A stretch of DNA of 64,000 nucleotides from the NCBI RefSeq assembly GCF_014650455.1, contig NZ_BMUZ01000008.1:186001-250000 (forward strand). Reading direction: 5' to 3'. Position numbers and translations under genes: made by a program. Source of the stretch: Streptomyces xanthochromogenes (GTDB taxonomy: Bacteria > Actinomycetota > Actinomycetes > Streptomycetales > Streptomycetaceae). The notes beneath the pieces were generated by a model, which did no database searches, had not been told where the DNA came from, and worked only from the letters and a program-made list of their open reading frames with translations. Each line of letters starts with the position of its first letter. The first letter of the stretch is position 1. This document shows, in pieces, positions 23,607-32,766 of this stretch.

Positions 23607-23621
23607 CGAAGGAGTTGCCAC

Positions 23622-24200
23622 ATGGCAGGAAAGACCCGGGCGACGGTAAGCCAGAAGTCGTCCCTTGCCTCCATTTCGACGGACCCGCTCCGCTCGTTCA
23701 AGTTCCACGTCCAGATCCACGGCCCTCAGTCCCTTCAGAACGCCTACCCGAAGTTGGGTTTCATGGCGGTGAGTGGTCTGTCCATGACGACTGACGTCAT
23801 CGCTTACAGGACCGGCGGGCTCAACACCACCACGCAAAAGCTCCCGGGGCAGAGCGACTTCAGCCCGATTACCTTCTCCAAGGGTTTGTGCCCGGGAGAC
23901 CAGCAGCTGCTTGACTGGATGTATCAGCTCTTCAACGTCATGCAGGGGGTTGGGCAGACCTACGACACGAATACCGATTTCCGAGCGACTATTGACATCA
24001 TGCTGATCGACCATCCGGTAACCAAGGGGACGGCCAACGTCATGGCTGTCTGGCGTGTCTACAACGCATGGCCCACCGCCATCGCATTTGGCGACCTCGA
24101 CGCCGGACAGAACATGTACGCAGTCCACCAGATGACTTTTGCACACGAAGGGTTCGACTTCAAGGTAGCCCCGAACGCAAAGACCAGCGTCACCCTCTGA
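23622..24200 (+). CDS. tail tube protein
   Basis: 192 residues. ATG 23622 follows GAAGGAG, 15 nt after the sheath stop. It matches the T4 gp19-like tube family in size and features: DPLRSFKFHVQIHG, VSGLSMTTDVIAYRTGG, KLPGQSDFSPITFSKGL, and a C-terminal MTFAHEGFDFKV. Hexameric rings of it form the inner tube inside the sheath. Confidence 0.93.
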   Translation: MAGKTRATVSQKSSLASISTDPLRSFKFHVQIHGPQSLQNAYPKLGFMAVSGLSMTTDVIAYRTGGLNTTTQKLPGQSDFSPITFSKGLCPGDQQLLDWMYQLFNVMQGVGQTYDTNTDFRATIDIMLIDHPVTKGTANVMAVWRVYNAWPTAIAFGDLDAGQNMYAVHQMTFAHEGFDFKVAPNAKTSVTL

Positions 24201-24232
24201 CGAGTACTAGACAGCACCACAGGAGAAGCGAT

Positions 24233-25096
24233 ATGAGTGCCGAAAAGCTGGCCTACAACTGGAATTTTGATGACCAGGCGGCGGGGCCGTCCATCAACCC
24301 GATGGAGAACGCCACGGCTGCCAACGCGGCCATGCAGCAGGTCCTCGTGAACTCGACAGGGCCTGCACCTGCTCCGCCCCTTCCATCCGGCAGCCAGGTC
24401 CCCCTCCCGGTGGGCATCGAGATCAACGGCACCCTGATGCGCGACGCGGAGATCCGTGAGCTGACCGGCGCGGATGAGGAGAAGCTCAGCAAGGTCAGCC
24501 GCAGCAGCGTCAGGTTTTTCGACACGCTGCTCAAGCTCGGAGTGGTGAGCCTCGGCAATGAGCCCGTCACACCGGCCCTTCTGAAGGGGCTGTATGTGGC
24601 TGACCGCGACGCTCTGATGCTGGCCATCCGCATCGCCACGTTCGGGCCGCAGCTGGAGCTGGTAGGGGTGAGTTGCCCCACCTGCCGCGAGCTGGTGGAC
24701 TTCACGGTCGATCTGTCCACGGTGGAGCTGCGAGGGCTGCCTGCGGGGGAGACCCGGGTGGAGCTGCGCGATGGCCGGTGGGCGTATCTGCGCTTCCCCA
24801 CTGGCGAGGACCAGGAGCACATCCTGGCGGCCGTGGACGCTACGTCGGCAGAGACCAACACCGCGCTCCTGGAGCGGTGTGTCACTTACATCGAGAGTCC
24901 GGCGGCTGGCATCCGTGTACCGGGAAGCGCCGACGTAGCACGGCGACTTGGCATAGCCGACCGGCGGACCATCCTCATGTATCTCGCCGACCACGCGCCG
25001 GGCCCACAGCTCATGAGCCTGTCCACCGAGCACGAAGCGTGTGGCGAGGAGGTACCGCTGCCGCTCACGGTGGCGGACATCTTTCTCGATCTCTGA
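24233..25096 (+). CDS. tail assembly chaperone, T4 gp26-like (zero-frame product)
   Basis: 287 residues. ATG 24233 follows AGGAGAAGC. It lies between tube and tape measure, the position of tail chaperones. The core INGTLMRDAEIRELTGADEEKL, then LLKGLYVADRDALMLAIRIATFG and a CPTC pair near residue 146, fits the gp26-like family with a zinc-knuckle. Ends ...ADIFLDL at TGA 25094-25096. A +1 frame continues to 25259, see the frameshift site. Confidence 0.8.
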   Translation: MSAEKLAYNWNFDDQAAGPSINPMENATAANAAMQQVLVNSTGPAPAPPLPSGSQVPLPVGIEINGTLMRDAEIRELTGADEEKLSKVSRSSVRFFDTLLKLGVVSLGNEPVTPALLKGLYVADRDALMLAIRIATFGPQLELVGVSCPTCRELVDFTVDLSTVELRGLPAGETRVELRDGRWAYLRFPTGEDQEHILAAVDATSAETNTALLERCVTYIESPAAGIRVPGSADVARRLGIADRRTILMYLADHAPGPQLMSLSTEHEACGEEVPLPLTVADIFLDL

Positions 25097-25097
25097 C
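25082..25097 (+). promoter_or_regulatory. putative programmed +1 frameshift site in the tail chaperone
   Basis: Zero-frame codons here are TTT CTC GAT CTC TGA followed by C. Two +1 slip points are possible: Phe-tRNA on TTT(C), or Leu-tRNA at CTC before the poor stop context TGA-C, the same type as the RF2 site. Either joins the 24233 ORF to the downstream frame, which has no good start codon of its own. Confidence 0.6.
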
Positions 25098-25259
25098 GTC
25101 GAGGCGGCGCTCACCGATTTCGAGTCGCTGGTCTACGCCTACGCATGGCCACCGAGCGAGTGCAAGGCACTGACCGTCCGCGAGCGCCATTACTGGCGCG
25201 ACCTCGCGCTGTGGAACAAGGAACGGAAGGAGGCGACGGCTACTAATGCCATCCAATGA
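25095..25259 (+). CDS. frameshift extension of the tail assembly chaperone
   Basis: 54 residues in the +1 frame: begins DVEAALTDFESLVYAYAWPP, then LTVRERHYWRDLALWNKERK, stop at 25257-25259. The short helical domain with YAWPPSE and RERxYW resembles small proteins placed between gp26-like chaperones and tape measures in contractile phages and injection systems. The fusion would be 341 residues. It overlaps the tape-measure ATG at 25246. If not made by frameshifting it would need an upstream GTG (25041) inside the first gene. Confidence 0.65.
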   Translation, partial: DVEAALTDFESLVYAYAWPPSECKALTVRERHYWRDLALWNKERKEATATNAIQ

Positions 25260-28200
25260 CCCCGGCGTGAGGGGCGAGCCCAACGTGGCCGGGCGCCTCC
25301 TCGGCACCGCCTCCGTGGCAAAAAGCGTCGATGATCTGGAAGCACAGATCAAGGTGCTGGCCACAAATGTGTCGCGCATCAACAAGGCCTTCCAGAAGGC
25401 CTTCCAGAGCGCTGGAGTCGGCGTCGGCTCGGGGCTGGGGAGCAAGCCGACCGCTTTTCCCTCGGCCAACTCGGCATCGCCTGCGGGCCAATCGCAGGTG
25501 GGCGCACAGAACTCGCGGACAGCTCAGGCTGCCGATGAGCGGCGCCAGCGTGAGGACGCTGCGCGGCGCCAGCGTGAGCAGGCCAACCGTGACCGCCTCG
25601 ATGCGAATGCCCGCCGGGCTGACGAGGCGCGACGGCAGCAGCAGGCCATGCGTGATGCGCAGGATGAGGCACGCCGCGTGCGGGATGAGTCCATCGCGCG
25701 GGCTCGTGCTGCTCTGACGATGCGCGTAGGTGGTGCGGGCGGCATTCCGCCGCGTCCCCCCTACCGCCCGGGTCCGGGGAGTTCGGGCGGCCCTGGCAGT
25801 CCGGGTGCGGGCGGTAGCGGTGGAGGCGGCAGCCTCTTGGGCGGCGGATGGGGAACTCCCTCGGGTCCCAGCGGTGCTGGCGGCGCCAATCGCCTGTATT
25901 TCGGGCTGGGCCAGGCTGCGGGCCGAGCCGTGTCCTGGGGTGCCGGGAAGTTCAGCGCGCGCGCCGACCACATGCAGGACCAGGCGTACGAGATGGACCG
26001 CTACGCCAGTTTCGCGTACAGCAACTGGGGCGACACAAGCAAGGGCTACTGGTCGCAGAAGAACAGCCTGCGCAATGACGCCATGCATTCCTCCACGGCG
26101 CTCAGCACGGAGGACCTGAATTCCGGCCTCTTCGAGGTCGACCGTCGCCTGGGAATGGGTCGCGACCTTCCCGAACGGCGCATCCTGCACAAGCAGGCGT
26201 CAGGCTACGCACTGCTCGACCCGTCGATGGGCGTGGCCGATTCGGCGCGGATGATGACGGCAATGTACACGCCGCAGGCCTCGATGCTTTATCAGGTCAT
26301 GGGCATGGGTCCGACCATCGGCGCGGGCGGTAGCCGTGTGTCCCAGTCGCAGCTCAACTCCAACATTCTCAGCCAGGTCTTCCGTAAGGGGTACACGTCG
26401 CAGAACGTGCGGGCGGCGTCCGAGCAGGGTGGCTCCCTGCGCACCACCCTTGAGGCGCAGGCCCGGCAGATGGGCCAGGACCAGGACTGGGTCGAGCAGC
26501 GGCTCAACCAGCTCCAGTCACAGGCGCGCTGGCAGGAATCCAGCGGGGGCACGGCCGACGAGTACGACAAACTCCTTCAGGACGCGGGTGGCACAGGCTC
26601 GCTGGCCAAGAAGGCCCGCGACAAACTCACCGACGGCGGCCTGGACGTCGACAACCTGATCAACCAGAGGAAGCGGCAGGAGGGCGAGGAGCGCCGCCAC
26701 GACAGTCAGATGCAGGACGGTTTTGCGCCCGCACTTCAGGCAACCACCGATGTGGTCATCAAGTTCAAGCAAGCGTTGAACTCGGTCCTGGAACTGCCGG
26801 GCGTCAAACACGCCGTCGGTGGAGCGCAGGGCGTTGAAGCCGGAAGCGGCGGCCGTTTGACGAGCACGCTCAGTGGTGCCGGAAGCGGCGCGCTCGTCGG
26901 GGCGGGCATCGGCTCGATTGTCCCAGGCATAGGAACTGGAGCCGGAGCACTGGTCGGCGGCATCGTCGGCGGCGTCGGCGGGCTGATCGGAGGCGGCGCG
27001 TCTGCGGGAGGTGGATCGGGCAGCGGAAATTCTTCAAGCAGCTCCTCTAAGAATTCAACACGCGCTAACCTCAACCAAGGGTCGGCCAACGGAGCGATCC
27101 GTGCCGCTATGTCGCAGCTGGGTGTCGACTATTCGTGGGGAGGCGGAGGTCCTGGCGGCCCTTCAAGGGGATTTGCGCAGGGCGCCAAATACGTCGGGTT
27201 CGACTGCTCCAGCCTGATGCAGTATGCCTACGCCAAGGTCGGCGTGAAGCTTGGCCGTACTACACAGCAGCAGATGACCGAAGGCAAGGGCGTCGACTAC
27301 AAGGACCGTCGCCCTGGTGACTTGATGTTCCCGAACTCGGGGCACGTTGTCATGTATCTGGGCGGCGGGAAAATCGTGCATGCCCCCAGAACGGGGCAGA
27401 AGATTCGCGTCGACTCGGAAGACCATTTCGGGAAGTATGTGGCTGTCCGCCGGTTCCTCGCGGGTGGCGGCGACACTTTTGCGAGTGACGATCGGGGATC
27501 CTCCTCCTCAGAGGCCGGAGCAGGCAACGACAACTCCGCTAAAACCGGCAGCAGCACCATAGGTGCGGTCACCAACGCCTATGGCAGCGTCAATGAGATC
27601 GACGCGCTGGCGGCAGCTCTCGGCGCTGGCGGCCAGGGGCCTGCCGGGTCCGGGACATCCGGCAAGTCTGCGAAGAGCGCCGAGGGCGGTGATGATTCCG
27701 CTGGAGCGGACGTCGACTCCGGCGGCTACAACTGGGGTGCCATCAACGGCCGTTACACCAAGGTTCCAGCACCTCCTGGCTGGGTGAAGGCCGCTATCCA
27801 GCGTGGCATGGCCGCAAAGAATGTATCCGGCGCAAAGTGGGCACGTGGCCTGACGGCCATTTCCTACCGGGAGTCGGCGTACAAGTCGGACGCCCGTAAC
27901 GACTGGGACAGCAACGCCAAGTCGGGCGATCCGAGCGTGGGCCTCTTCCAGGTGATCGGCAGCACGTTCAAGGCGTACCGCGCCAAGTCTCTGCCCAACA
28001 GCCAGAGCGACCCGGCAGCTTCTGCCGCAGCCGCCATCGGTTGGATCAAGGCGCGCTACGGCGGGATTGAGGATGTACAGCAGGCCGACCCCGACAAGCC
28101 CCCCAAGGGCTATGCCGTGGGCGCCTGGGATCTCCCGCAGGACGAGATCGCCCAGGTCCATAAGGGCGAGATGATCGTGCCCGCCCGCACAGCGAAGACC

Positions 28201-28443
28201 ATTCGCAACGCCCTGCTCCAGGAATCCATCCCGGTGAAGTCGACGACCAACGAGGTGGTGCAGGGAGGCCGACGGGGGAGCGGTTCAGCTGGAAGCGGCG
28301 TGTCCCTCCAGTTCGCCCAAGGGGCCATCACCGTCTGCATCCAGGGCTCCGCGAGCAGCAGTGCGGCCACTCAGGCGGGACGCCAGATCGTAGACGCCAT
28401 AGCCGCCGACCGTCGTATCAAGGAAATCGGGGTGGGAGCCTAG
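25246..28443 (+). CDS. tape measure protein with NlpC/P60 and lytic transglycosylase domains
   Basis: 1065 residues from ATG 25246. Sets tail length and is ejected ahead of the DNA. An N-terminal helical start, a long coiled coil rich in Arg/Gln/Ala at about 95-160, Gly-rich linkers, and Gly/Ala hydrophobic segments near 545-590. Residues about 613-745 are an NlpC/P60 endopeptidase (VDYSWGGGG, catalytic Cys in FDCSSLMQYAY, His in SGHVVMYLGGG). Residues about 845-945 are an SLT-like lytic transglycosylase (AISYRESAYKSDARN, SVGLFQVI). The end has the DEIAQVHKGEMIVPA tag common in tape measures. Confidence 0.93.
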   Translation: MPSNDPGVRGEPNVAGRLLGTASVAKSVDDLEAQIKVLATNVSRINKAFQKAFQSAGVGVGSGLGSKPTAFPSANSASPAGQSQVGAQNSRTAQAADERRQREDAARRQREQANRDRLDANARRADEARRQQQAMRDAQDEARRVRDESIARARAALTMRVGGAGGIPPRPPYRPGPGSSGGPGSPGAGGSGGGGSLLGGGWGTPSGPSGAGGANRLYFGLGQAAGRAVSWGAGKFSARADHMQDQAYEMDRYASFAYSNWGDTSKGYWSQKNSLRNDAMHSSTALSTEDLNSGLFEVDRRLGMGRDLPERRILHKQASGYALLDPSMGVADSARMMTAMYTPQASMLYQVMGMGPTIGAGGSRVSQSQLNSNILSQVFRKGYTSQNVRAASEQGGSLRTTLEAQARQMGQDQDWVEQRLNQLQSQARWQESSGGTADEYDKLLQDAGGTGSLAKKARDKLTDGGLDVDNLINQRKRQEGEERRHDSQMQDGFAPALQATTDVVIKFKQALNSVLELPGVKHAVGGAQGVEAGSGGRLTSTLSGAGSGALVGAGIGSIVPGIGTGAGALVGGIVGGVGGLIGGGASAGGGSGSGNSSSSSSKNSTRANLNQGSANGAIRAAMSQLGVDYSWGGGGPGGPSRGFAQGAKYVGFDCSSLMQYAYAKVGVKLGRTTQQQMTEGKGVDYKDRRPGDLMFPNSGHVVMYLGGGKIVHAPRTGQKIRVDSEDHFGKYVAVRRFLAGGGDTFASDDRGSSSSEAGAGNDNSAKTGSSTIGAVTNAYGSVNEIDALAAALGAGGQGPAGSGTSGKSAKSAEGGDDSAGADVDSGGYNWGAINGRYTKVPAPPGWVKAAIQRGMAAKNVSGAKWARGLTAISYRESAYKSDARNDWDSNAKSGDPSVGLFQVIGSTFKAYRAKSLPNSQSDPAASAAAAIGWIKARYGGIEDVQQADPDKPPKGYAVGAWDLPQDEIAQVHKGEMIVPARTAKTIRNALLQESIPVKSTTNEVVQGGRRGSGSAGSGVSLQFAQGAITVCIQGSASSSAATQAGRQIVDAIAADRRIKEIGVGA

Positions 28444-29156
28444 TGTTCTCGCGCATACACAAAGAACTGAATCTCGACCAGCACAGCAACGGCCAGGTCG
28501 ACCCCCGCCAGCTTCCCACAGGAGGAATCGGCTGGTGGGGAGGGAACATCGGGTCCGGCAAGGACGACCACCTGACGTTTCCCAGCGGGTACATCGTCAC
28601 GGATACCAGCCAGGTGCCGAAGAAGGACCGCAATCCCTATTACCTTCAATTCGCCTACAATCCGTCGACTGTCAGCGTCACACATAGCCTGGACATGGCC
28701 AACATGATGCCAGCGGAATGGCAGAGATCAGAGTCGGACACGGGAACCGCAGTCCTGCCGATTGCCTCGTCCTGCTCCTTCAGTCTCTTCTTCGACCGGA
28801 CCTACGACATTCTCAGTGGCCGTAAGACGCCCCAGGCGAAGTACGGGGTGATGTTCGACCACAATGCGCTGTACAACATCGTCGGCATCAACTCGAAATC
28901 CCGGACGAGCAGTGCGGCCGGTGCCAGCAGTGATCCGGAAAGTACACCGTCCTCGGACATCGGAAGCCTGCCGGACACGGTGACAGGGCCCATGCAGATG
29001 CGGCCGGTCTACGCCTACTTCGGGGGCGGAGACAGCCTGTTCTACTACGGATTCATCAGCAATATATCGATCGACTATGTCCACTACACGCAGAGTATGA
29101 TTCCGCAGCGCTCCTCGGTCAGTCTGACGATAACTGGTCTGCCGCAGCCGAATTAA
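28443..29156 (+). CDS. baseplate / tail tube-initiator protein (probable)
   Basis: 237 residues. GTG 28443 overlaps the tape-measure TAG by one base. It contains LQFAYNPSTVSVTHSLDM, VLPIASSCSFSLFFDRTYDI and SIDYVHYTQSMIPQRSSVSLTITG, the pattern of tail proteins located just before the LysM baseplate protein in contractile systems. Probably links the tube to the hub. Assigned by order and general similarity. Confidence 0.65.
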   Translation: MFSRIHKELNLDQHSNGQVDPRQLPTGGIGWWGGNIGSGKDDHLTFPSGYIVTDTSQVPKKDRNPYYLQFAYNPSTVSVTHSLDMANMMPAEWQRSESDTGTAVLPIASSCSFSLFFDRTYDILSGRKTPQAKYGVMFDHNALYNIVGINSKSRTSSAAGASSDPESTPSSDIGSLPDTVTGPMQMRPVYAYFGGGDSLFYYGFISNISIDYVHYTQSMIPQRSSVSLTITGLPQPN

Positions 29157-29166
29157 AGTTGAGGGC

Positions 29167-29445
29167 ATGATAGGCAGCACTTCGCGTTACGCAGCGAACA
29201 CTATTGAGGTCGTCACTGATGAGAACGGGGAGTCCCGCCGTGTGATTGTTCCTGCGGCTCCGGAAGAGATTCGTGCACGGGTTGTCAGATACCGCTGGAG
29301 CGATCAGGACAGAGTTGACTCGGTGGCATACGAGTACTACCAGGACCCGGCTCAGTGGTGGCGTTTCGCCGACGTGAATCCCGAGATCCTTGACTGGACT
29401 GACGTGAAGCCGGGCACGATCGTCAGGATTCCCTATGCCGATTAA
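29167..29445 (+). CDS. LysM-like baseplate protein
   Basis: 92 residues. ATG 29167 follows TTGAGGGC. The C-terminal half is LysM-like: DSVAYEYYQDPAQWWRFADVNPEIL and VKPGTIVRIPY. Such small LysM proteins (gpX or gp53-like role) connect tape measure/tube and hub in contractile tails. Overlaps the next gene by 11 nt. Confidence 0.8.
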   Translation: MIGSTSRYAANTIEVVTDENGESRRVIVPAAPEEIRARVVRYRWSDQDRVDSVAYEYYQDPAQWWRFADVNPEILDWTDVKPGTIVRIPYAD

Positions 29446-30619
29446 GACGTTCGCTCCGCACGTGAGCATCGTGTGCCCGAAGGTGGCTGCCGCCCGCCAG
29501 TACGTGACGCGGATGGATGCGCATTTCGCGGAAGGCGCCCATCCTGTGGTCGAGTTGACGGTCCAGTTCTCCGCGCCGCGCAGCGAGAGTATCCAGGGCT
29601 GGCTCCTCAACTCGGGCCGCCTGCTTGCCGAGGGGACCCCTATCCACCTGGTCTACGGCTCAGGACCTCACCAGGCCGTCGACTTCTATGGGTACGTCCA
29701 CGCGCACCGCATCGAAAGCGCTGAGACAGACGCGAAGTTCATCATGAACGCGGAGGTGTCCGTCACCTACACACTGACGGGGGCCACCAGCGACATGCAA
29801 TCCCAGCAGAATCGCTCCTGGTCGTCGGCGTCGCCGTCCTTCATTGCCAGGACCATCTGCCGTGGCTACCGCCTGGCGCCCCTCATCCAGCGGAGCACGA
29901 TCTCCGTGCGCACGGAACGTGCCCAGATCGCCCAGAGCGATTTTACTTTTCTGCGGGACCTTGCAGCGGAGTACGGACTGCGGCTCGTCGTCGACAACAC
30001 CTCGCTCTATCTCACTCAGCCGTTGGTGTCTCTGCGGCGGAGCCGGGAGATCCCCGCCTTCCACCTCACCAAGATCCCCGGCATCAAAGACACGGTCTAC
30101 ACCTTCGACATGGTCTCCGGAGAGCTGGAGCCTGCTGGCGGCAGGCGCCAGCGCGTCGAGGCCTACGGATACAACCGCAGCACCCGTGTCCTGTCGCGGA
30201 CCGTGGCACGTGCTTCGGCCGGAGCCCGGTACACCGTGTACGCCACCGACCGCCCGAGTGCGAGTCAGGCCGAAGCCTCCAGCAACGCTGCGGGAGCGTC
30301 GGCCTCCGGCGCCCTGTGGGTGCAGGCGAGGGCACGCGTGCGAGGGGACGCCAGGGTCAAGGTGGGTCACGAGATCTGGCTCCAGGGAGTGGGCATGGGG
30401 CCGTCGGCCATCGGTACGTGGATGGTGCGCGAGGCGTCCCACCACATGGAGATCCACCCCACCGACTCCCGGCTCTCGACCTACCGGTGCGATGTCATGG
30501 TGGGCCGCAACCGCAGTGACGGCCTGGACGCGATACACAACACCGATCTGGGCCCGGCCAGTTCGACGACCGCCCTGTCCAATGGGCGCTGGCACGCCCA
30601 GTACATCGGAGCGCGCTGA
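29435..30619 (+). CDS. baseplate hub protein, gp27/gpD-like
   Basis: 394 residues from ATG 29435. Belongs to the late-control gpD/VgrG-N type: FYGYVHAHRIESAE, TARTICRGYRLAP-type segment (here SFIARTICRGYRLAP), SDFTFLRDLAAEYGLRLVVDNTSLYL, and VKVGHEIWLQGVG. Trimeric hub that adapts the six-fold tube to the three-fold spike encoded next. Stop overlaps next start (TGATG). Confidence 0.85.
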   Translation: MPIKTFAPHVSIVCPKVAAARQYVTRMDAHFAEGAHPVVELTVQFSAPRSESIQGWLLNSGRLLAEGTPIHLVYGSGPHQAVDFYGYVHAHRIESAETDAKFIMNAEVSVTYTLTGATSDMQSQQNRSWSSASPSFIARTICRGYRLAPLIQRSTISVRTERAQIAQSDFTFLRDLAAEYGLRLVVDNTSLYLTQPLVSLRRSREIPAFHLTKIPGIKDTVYTFDMVSGELEPAGGRRQRVEAYGYNRSTRVLSRTVARASAGARYTVYATDRPSASQAEASSNAAGASASGALWVQARARVRGDARVKVGHEIWLQGVGMGPSAIGTWMVREASHHMEIHPTDSRLSTYRCDVMVGRNRSDGLDAIHNTDLGPASSTTALSNGRWHAQYIGAR

Positions 30620-32766
30620 TGAGTACTGCGACCTACCAGGCAGTGGTGGCCAGCACCAGCGATCCGCTGGCACGGGGCCGTGTTCGTCTGCAAGTGCCTC
30701 AGCTCTCCGGAGCAGCGACGCAGTGCTGGGCTCGCCCCGCCTTTGCCGGAACGCGTGTCCCGGCGGTGGGGGAGCAGGTGTGGGTGCTCTACGAGGGTGG
30801 TGACACCTCCCAGCCGGTCTATCTGGCGAGCCCGGTGGCACCTACGGCTGATGATTACGATCCCATCGAGCCGCTGATGACTGTGCAGAAGGCACCTGTC
30901 ACCTACCTGGGAGTCCAGGGCTCTTTCTTTCTGTTCGATGCCGCGTGGGACAACGTAGCCACCGTGGTGCCACCGTCGGGCAGCCTGTTCATCTCGGTAT
31001 CCGGCACGCTTTTCGCGGGGAAGAAGACGACTTCGCTGGCATCCCTGTCGTGGGCGGTCTATGACGAGGACGCGCGGGCCTATGTGCTGCTCGGCGGCCG
31101 GGCGGCTGAGTTCTCGCGCCAGGGCACCAAGGTAGGGGTGACGGCGCCGGGTGTGAACGGTGCCTCAGGCATGAGGCGCTGGCTGGCTCAGGGGCTGACC
31201 CCCGGGCACAACATCACGGTCCGGCCGATGTACCTCTTCGTGGACGGAGAAGCAGGGGACTACACCAAAATCGCTGACGGTCGGCTGGTGGTCGAACCGG
31301 TGCCGCTGTCGCCCTCCCCTCCGATCGCCACCCAGCAGTCCCGGCCGCCGAAGTTCATGAACGCCACCGACACCTACTTTCCTGAGGATGAGCTGGCAGA
31401 GATCACGGCCGTGGTCCCTCCCTCGGGCAAAGTGTTCGTGTCGATCTCGGGTCTGATGTCGCCGTCGTCACCGACAGTTGGCAACGGGCTGTGGTTCAGC
31501 TGGACGGCGAGCGGAACAAGCGGCTGGACAGACCAGCTCAGCAGTCAGGTCAAGCAGGCCGCGAGCATCAATTACAACGCTGCGTGTGCGGGTACACGCC
31601 GGACCCTGCTCACCGGGATGACTCCGGGCGACGTGGTCCGATTCCGTCCGGCGTATGGAACCAACAGCTCGCTCAGCGCCACCACATTCCTGGCCCAGAA
31701 CGGTCAGTTCGTCATTGAGCCGGTCATGGACAGCCCCGACCTGCCCGTCCAGGGCACCATGCAGCGGACGCAGCCCATCTACCTGGGCCAGTCCACATGG
31801 ATCGACTACACACCCGCCCAGTGGGCTCCCATCACCACCAAAGTGCCCCCGACCGGCGCTCTCGCGGTGAGCGTCAGTGCATCCATGTGGTCGGACGAGT
31901 CGGACACCAGCGAGTTGCGCCTGGGCTGGAAAATCACGGGCGACTACGCGTGGAGCGGCGACGGAGTCGCGCATGTCCTGACGACCAAAGGCAAGGGCTT
32001 CGGCCTCTTCGACACCAAGCGGTACATCCTCACCGGCCTCACACCCGGGTCCACCGTCACCGTCACCCCGCAGTACTGGTGCTCCGCCAACTCCACAGCA
32101 GGCACCAACGGACAGACGAACCAGATATCGGGCGCACAACTCGCCGTCGAGCCCATCCGCGCAGGCAACCCCGCGCGCCTTGCACAGCAGCTGGCCGCCG
32201 GGACCGACCAGACGGCACACATCCAGACGGTCGCCAGCACCCGGGTACGGGACGCGCTGCGTCCGGCCGATGGGGATGCTTATGTGATGGCGGACTCCGA
32301 AACCATCGTGGCCAAGGTCAACGGCAAGTGGCTCACCCTCGCGGAGAAGAAGCCCTACATACTCGTCCACGCCGACAGTGTCCCTCTCAACAGCACCTCC
32401 TCCACGTTCCCCTGGACTGCCGTCCTGGTGCAGAACGACAGCGGTCTCTACTCGCCGCAGGAGCCGGACGCCGTCTATACGACCAAGGACGGCGTCTACG
32501 AAATCAAGGTGAACTGCACGTGGGGCGTGACGATCCCGTCGGGGCGTATCTGGCTGACCGCTGGCGGAAAGGGTTTCCGCGTCTGGTCGCTCGAACCGAA
32601 CTCGTCGAACGCGCAGGGTGTTTCCGGCGTGGTGATGTCGACACTGCGCGCGGGTTCAAAAATCCAGCTGGGCCTGCGGTCCGGCGGAACGGGGACGGCA
32701 ACGGACGTACGGATGGCAGTCGAATACAAGGGCCCCAACACCAGCGGAAGGTTTGACAATGTCTAA
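30619..32766 (+). CDS. central spike protein: gp5/gpV OB-fold fused to three repeats and a C-terminal beta domain
   Basis: 715 residues from ATG 30619. Residues 1-75 are the OB-fold of gpV/gp5-type spikes (SDPLARGRVRLQVPQLSG, VPAVGEQVWVLYEGGD). Three diverged beta repeats follow at about 88-230, 236-371 and 377-514, each with a VPPSG-type strand (VVPPSGSLFISVSG, VVPPSGKVFVSISG, KVPPTGALAVSVSA), a GLTPG turn and a closing VEP. Residues about 570-715 resemble a C1q/TNF-like jelly roll. No lysozyme domain as in T4 gp5. Probably a spike extended with host-surface binding domains. Confidence 0.8.
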   Translation: MSTATYQAVVASTSDPLARGRVRLQVPQLSGAATQCWARPAFAGTRVPAVGEQVWVLYEGGDTSQPVYLASPVAPTADDYDPIEPLMTVQKAPVTYLGVQGSFFLFDAAWDNVATVVPPSGSLFISVSGTLFAGKKTTSLASLSWAVYDEDARAYVLLGGRAAEFSRQGTKVGVTAPGVNGASGMRRWLAQGLTPGHNITVRPMYLFVDGEAGDYTKIADGRLVVEPVPLSPSPPIATQQSRPPKFMNATDTYFPEDELAEITAVVPPSGKVFVSISGLMSPSSPTVGNGLWFSWTASGTSGWTDQLSSQVKQAASINYNAACAGTRRTLLTGMTPGDVVRFRPAYGTNSSLSATTFLAQNGQFVIEPVMDSPDLPVQGTMQRTQPIYLGQSTWIDYTPAQWAPITTKVPPTGALAVSVSASMWSDESDTSELRLGWKITGDYAWSGDGVAHVLTTKGKGFGLFDTKRYILTGLTPGSTVTVTPQYWCSANSTAGTNGQTNQISGAQLAVEPIRAGNPARLAQQLAAGTDQTAHIQTVASTRVRDALRPADGDAYVMADSETIVAKVNGKWLTLAEKKPYILVHADSVPLNSTSSTFPWTAVLVQNDSGLYSPQEPDAVYTTKDGVYEIKVNCTWGVTIPSGRIWLTAGGKGFRVWSLEPNSSNAQGVSGVVMSTLRAGSKIQLGLRSGGTGTATDVRMAVEYKGPNTSGRFDNV

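Noticed and set aside
22305..24146. Minus-strand 613-codon ORF opposite sheath and tube
   Set aside because: Spans two certain genes on the other strand, low-complexity product.
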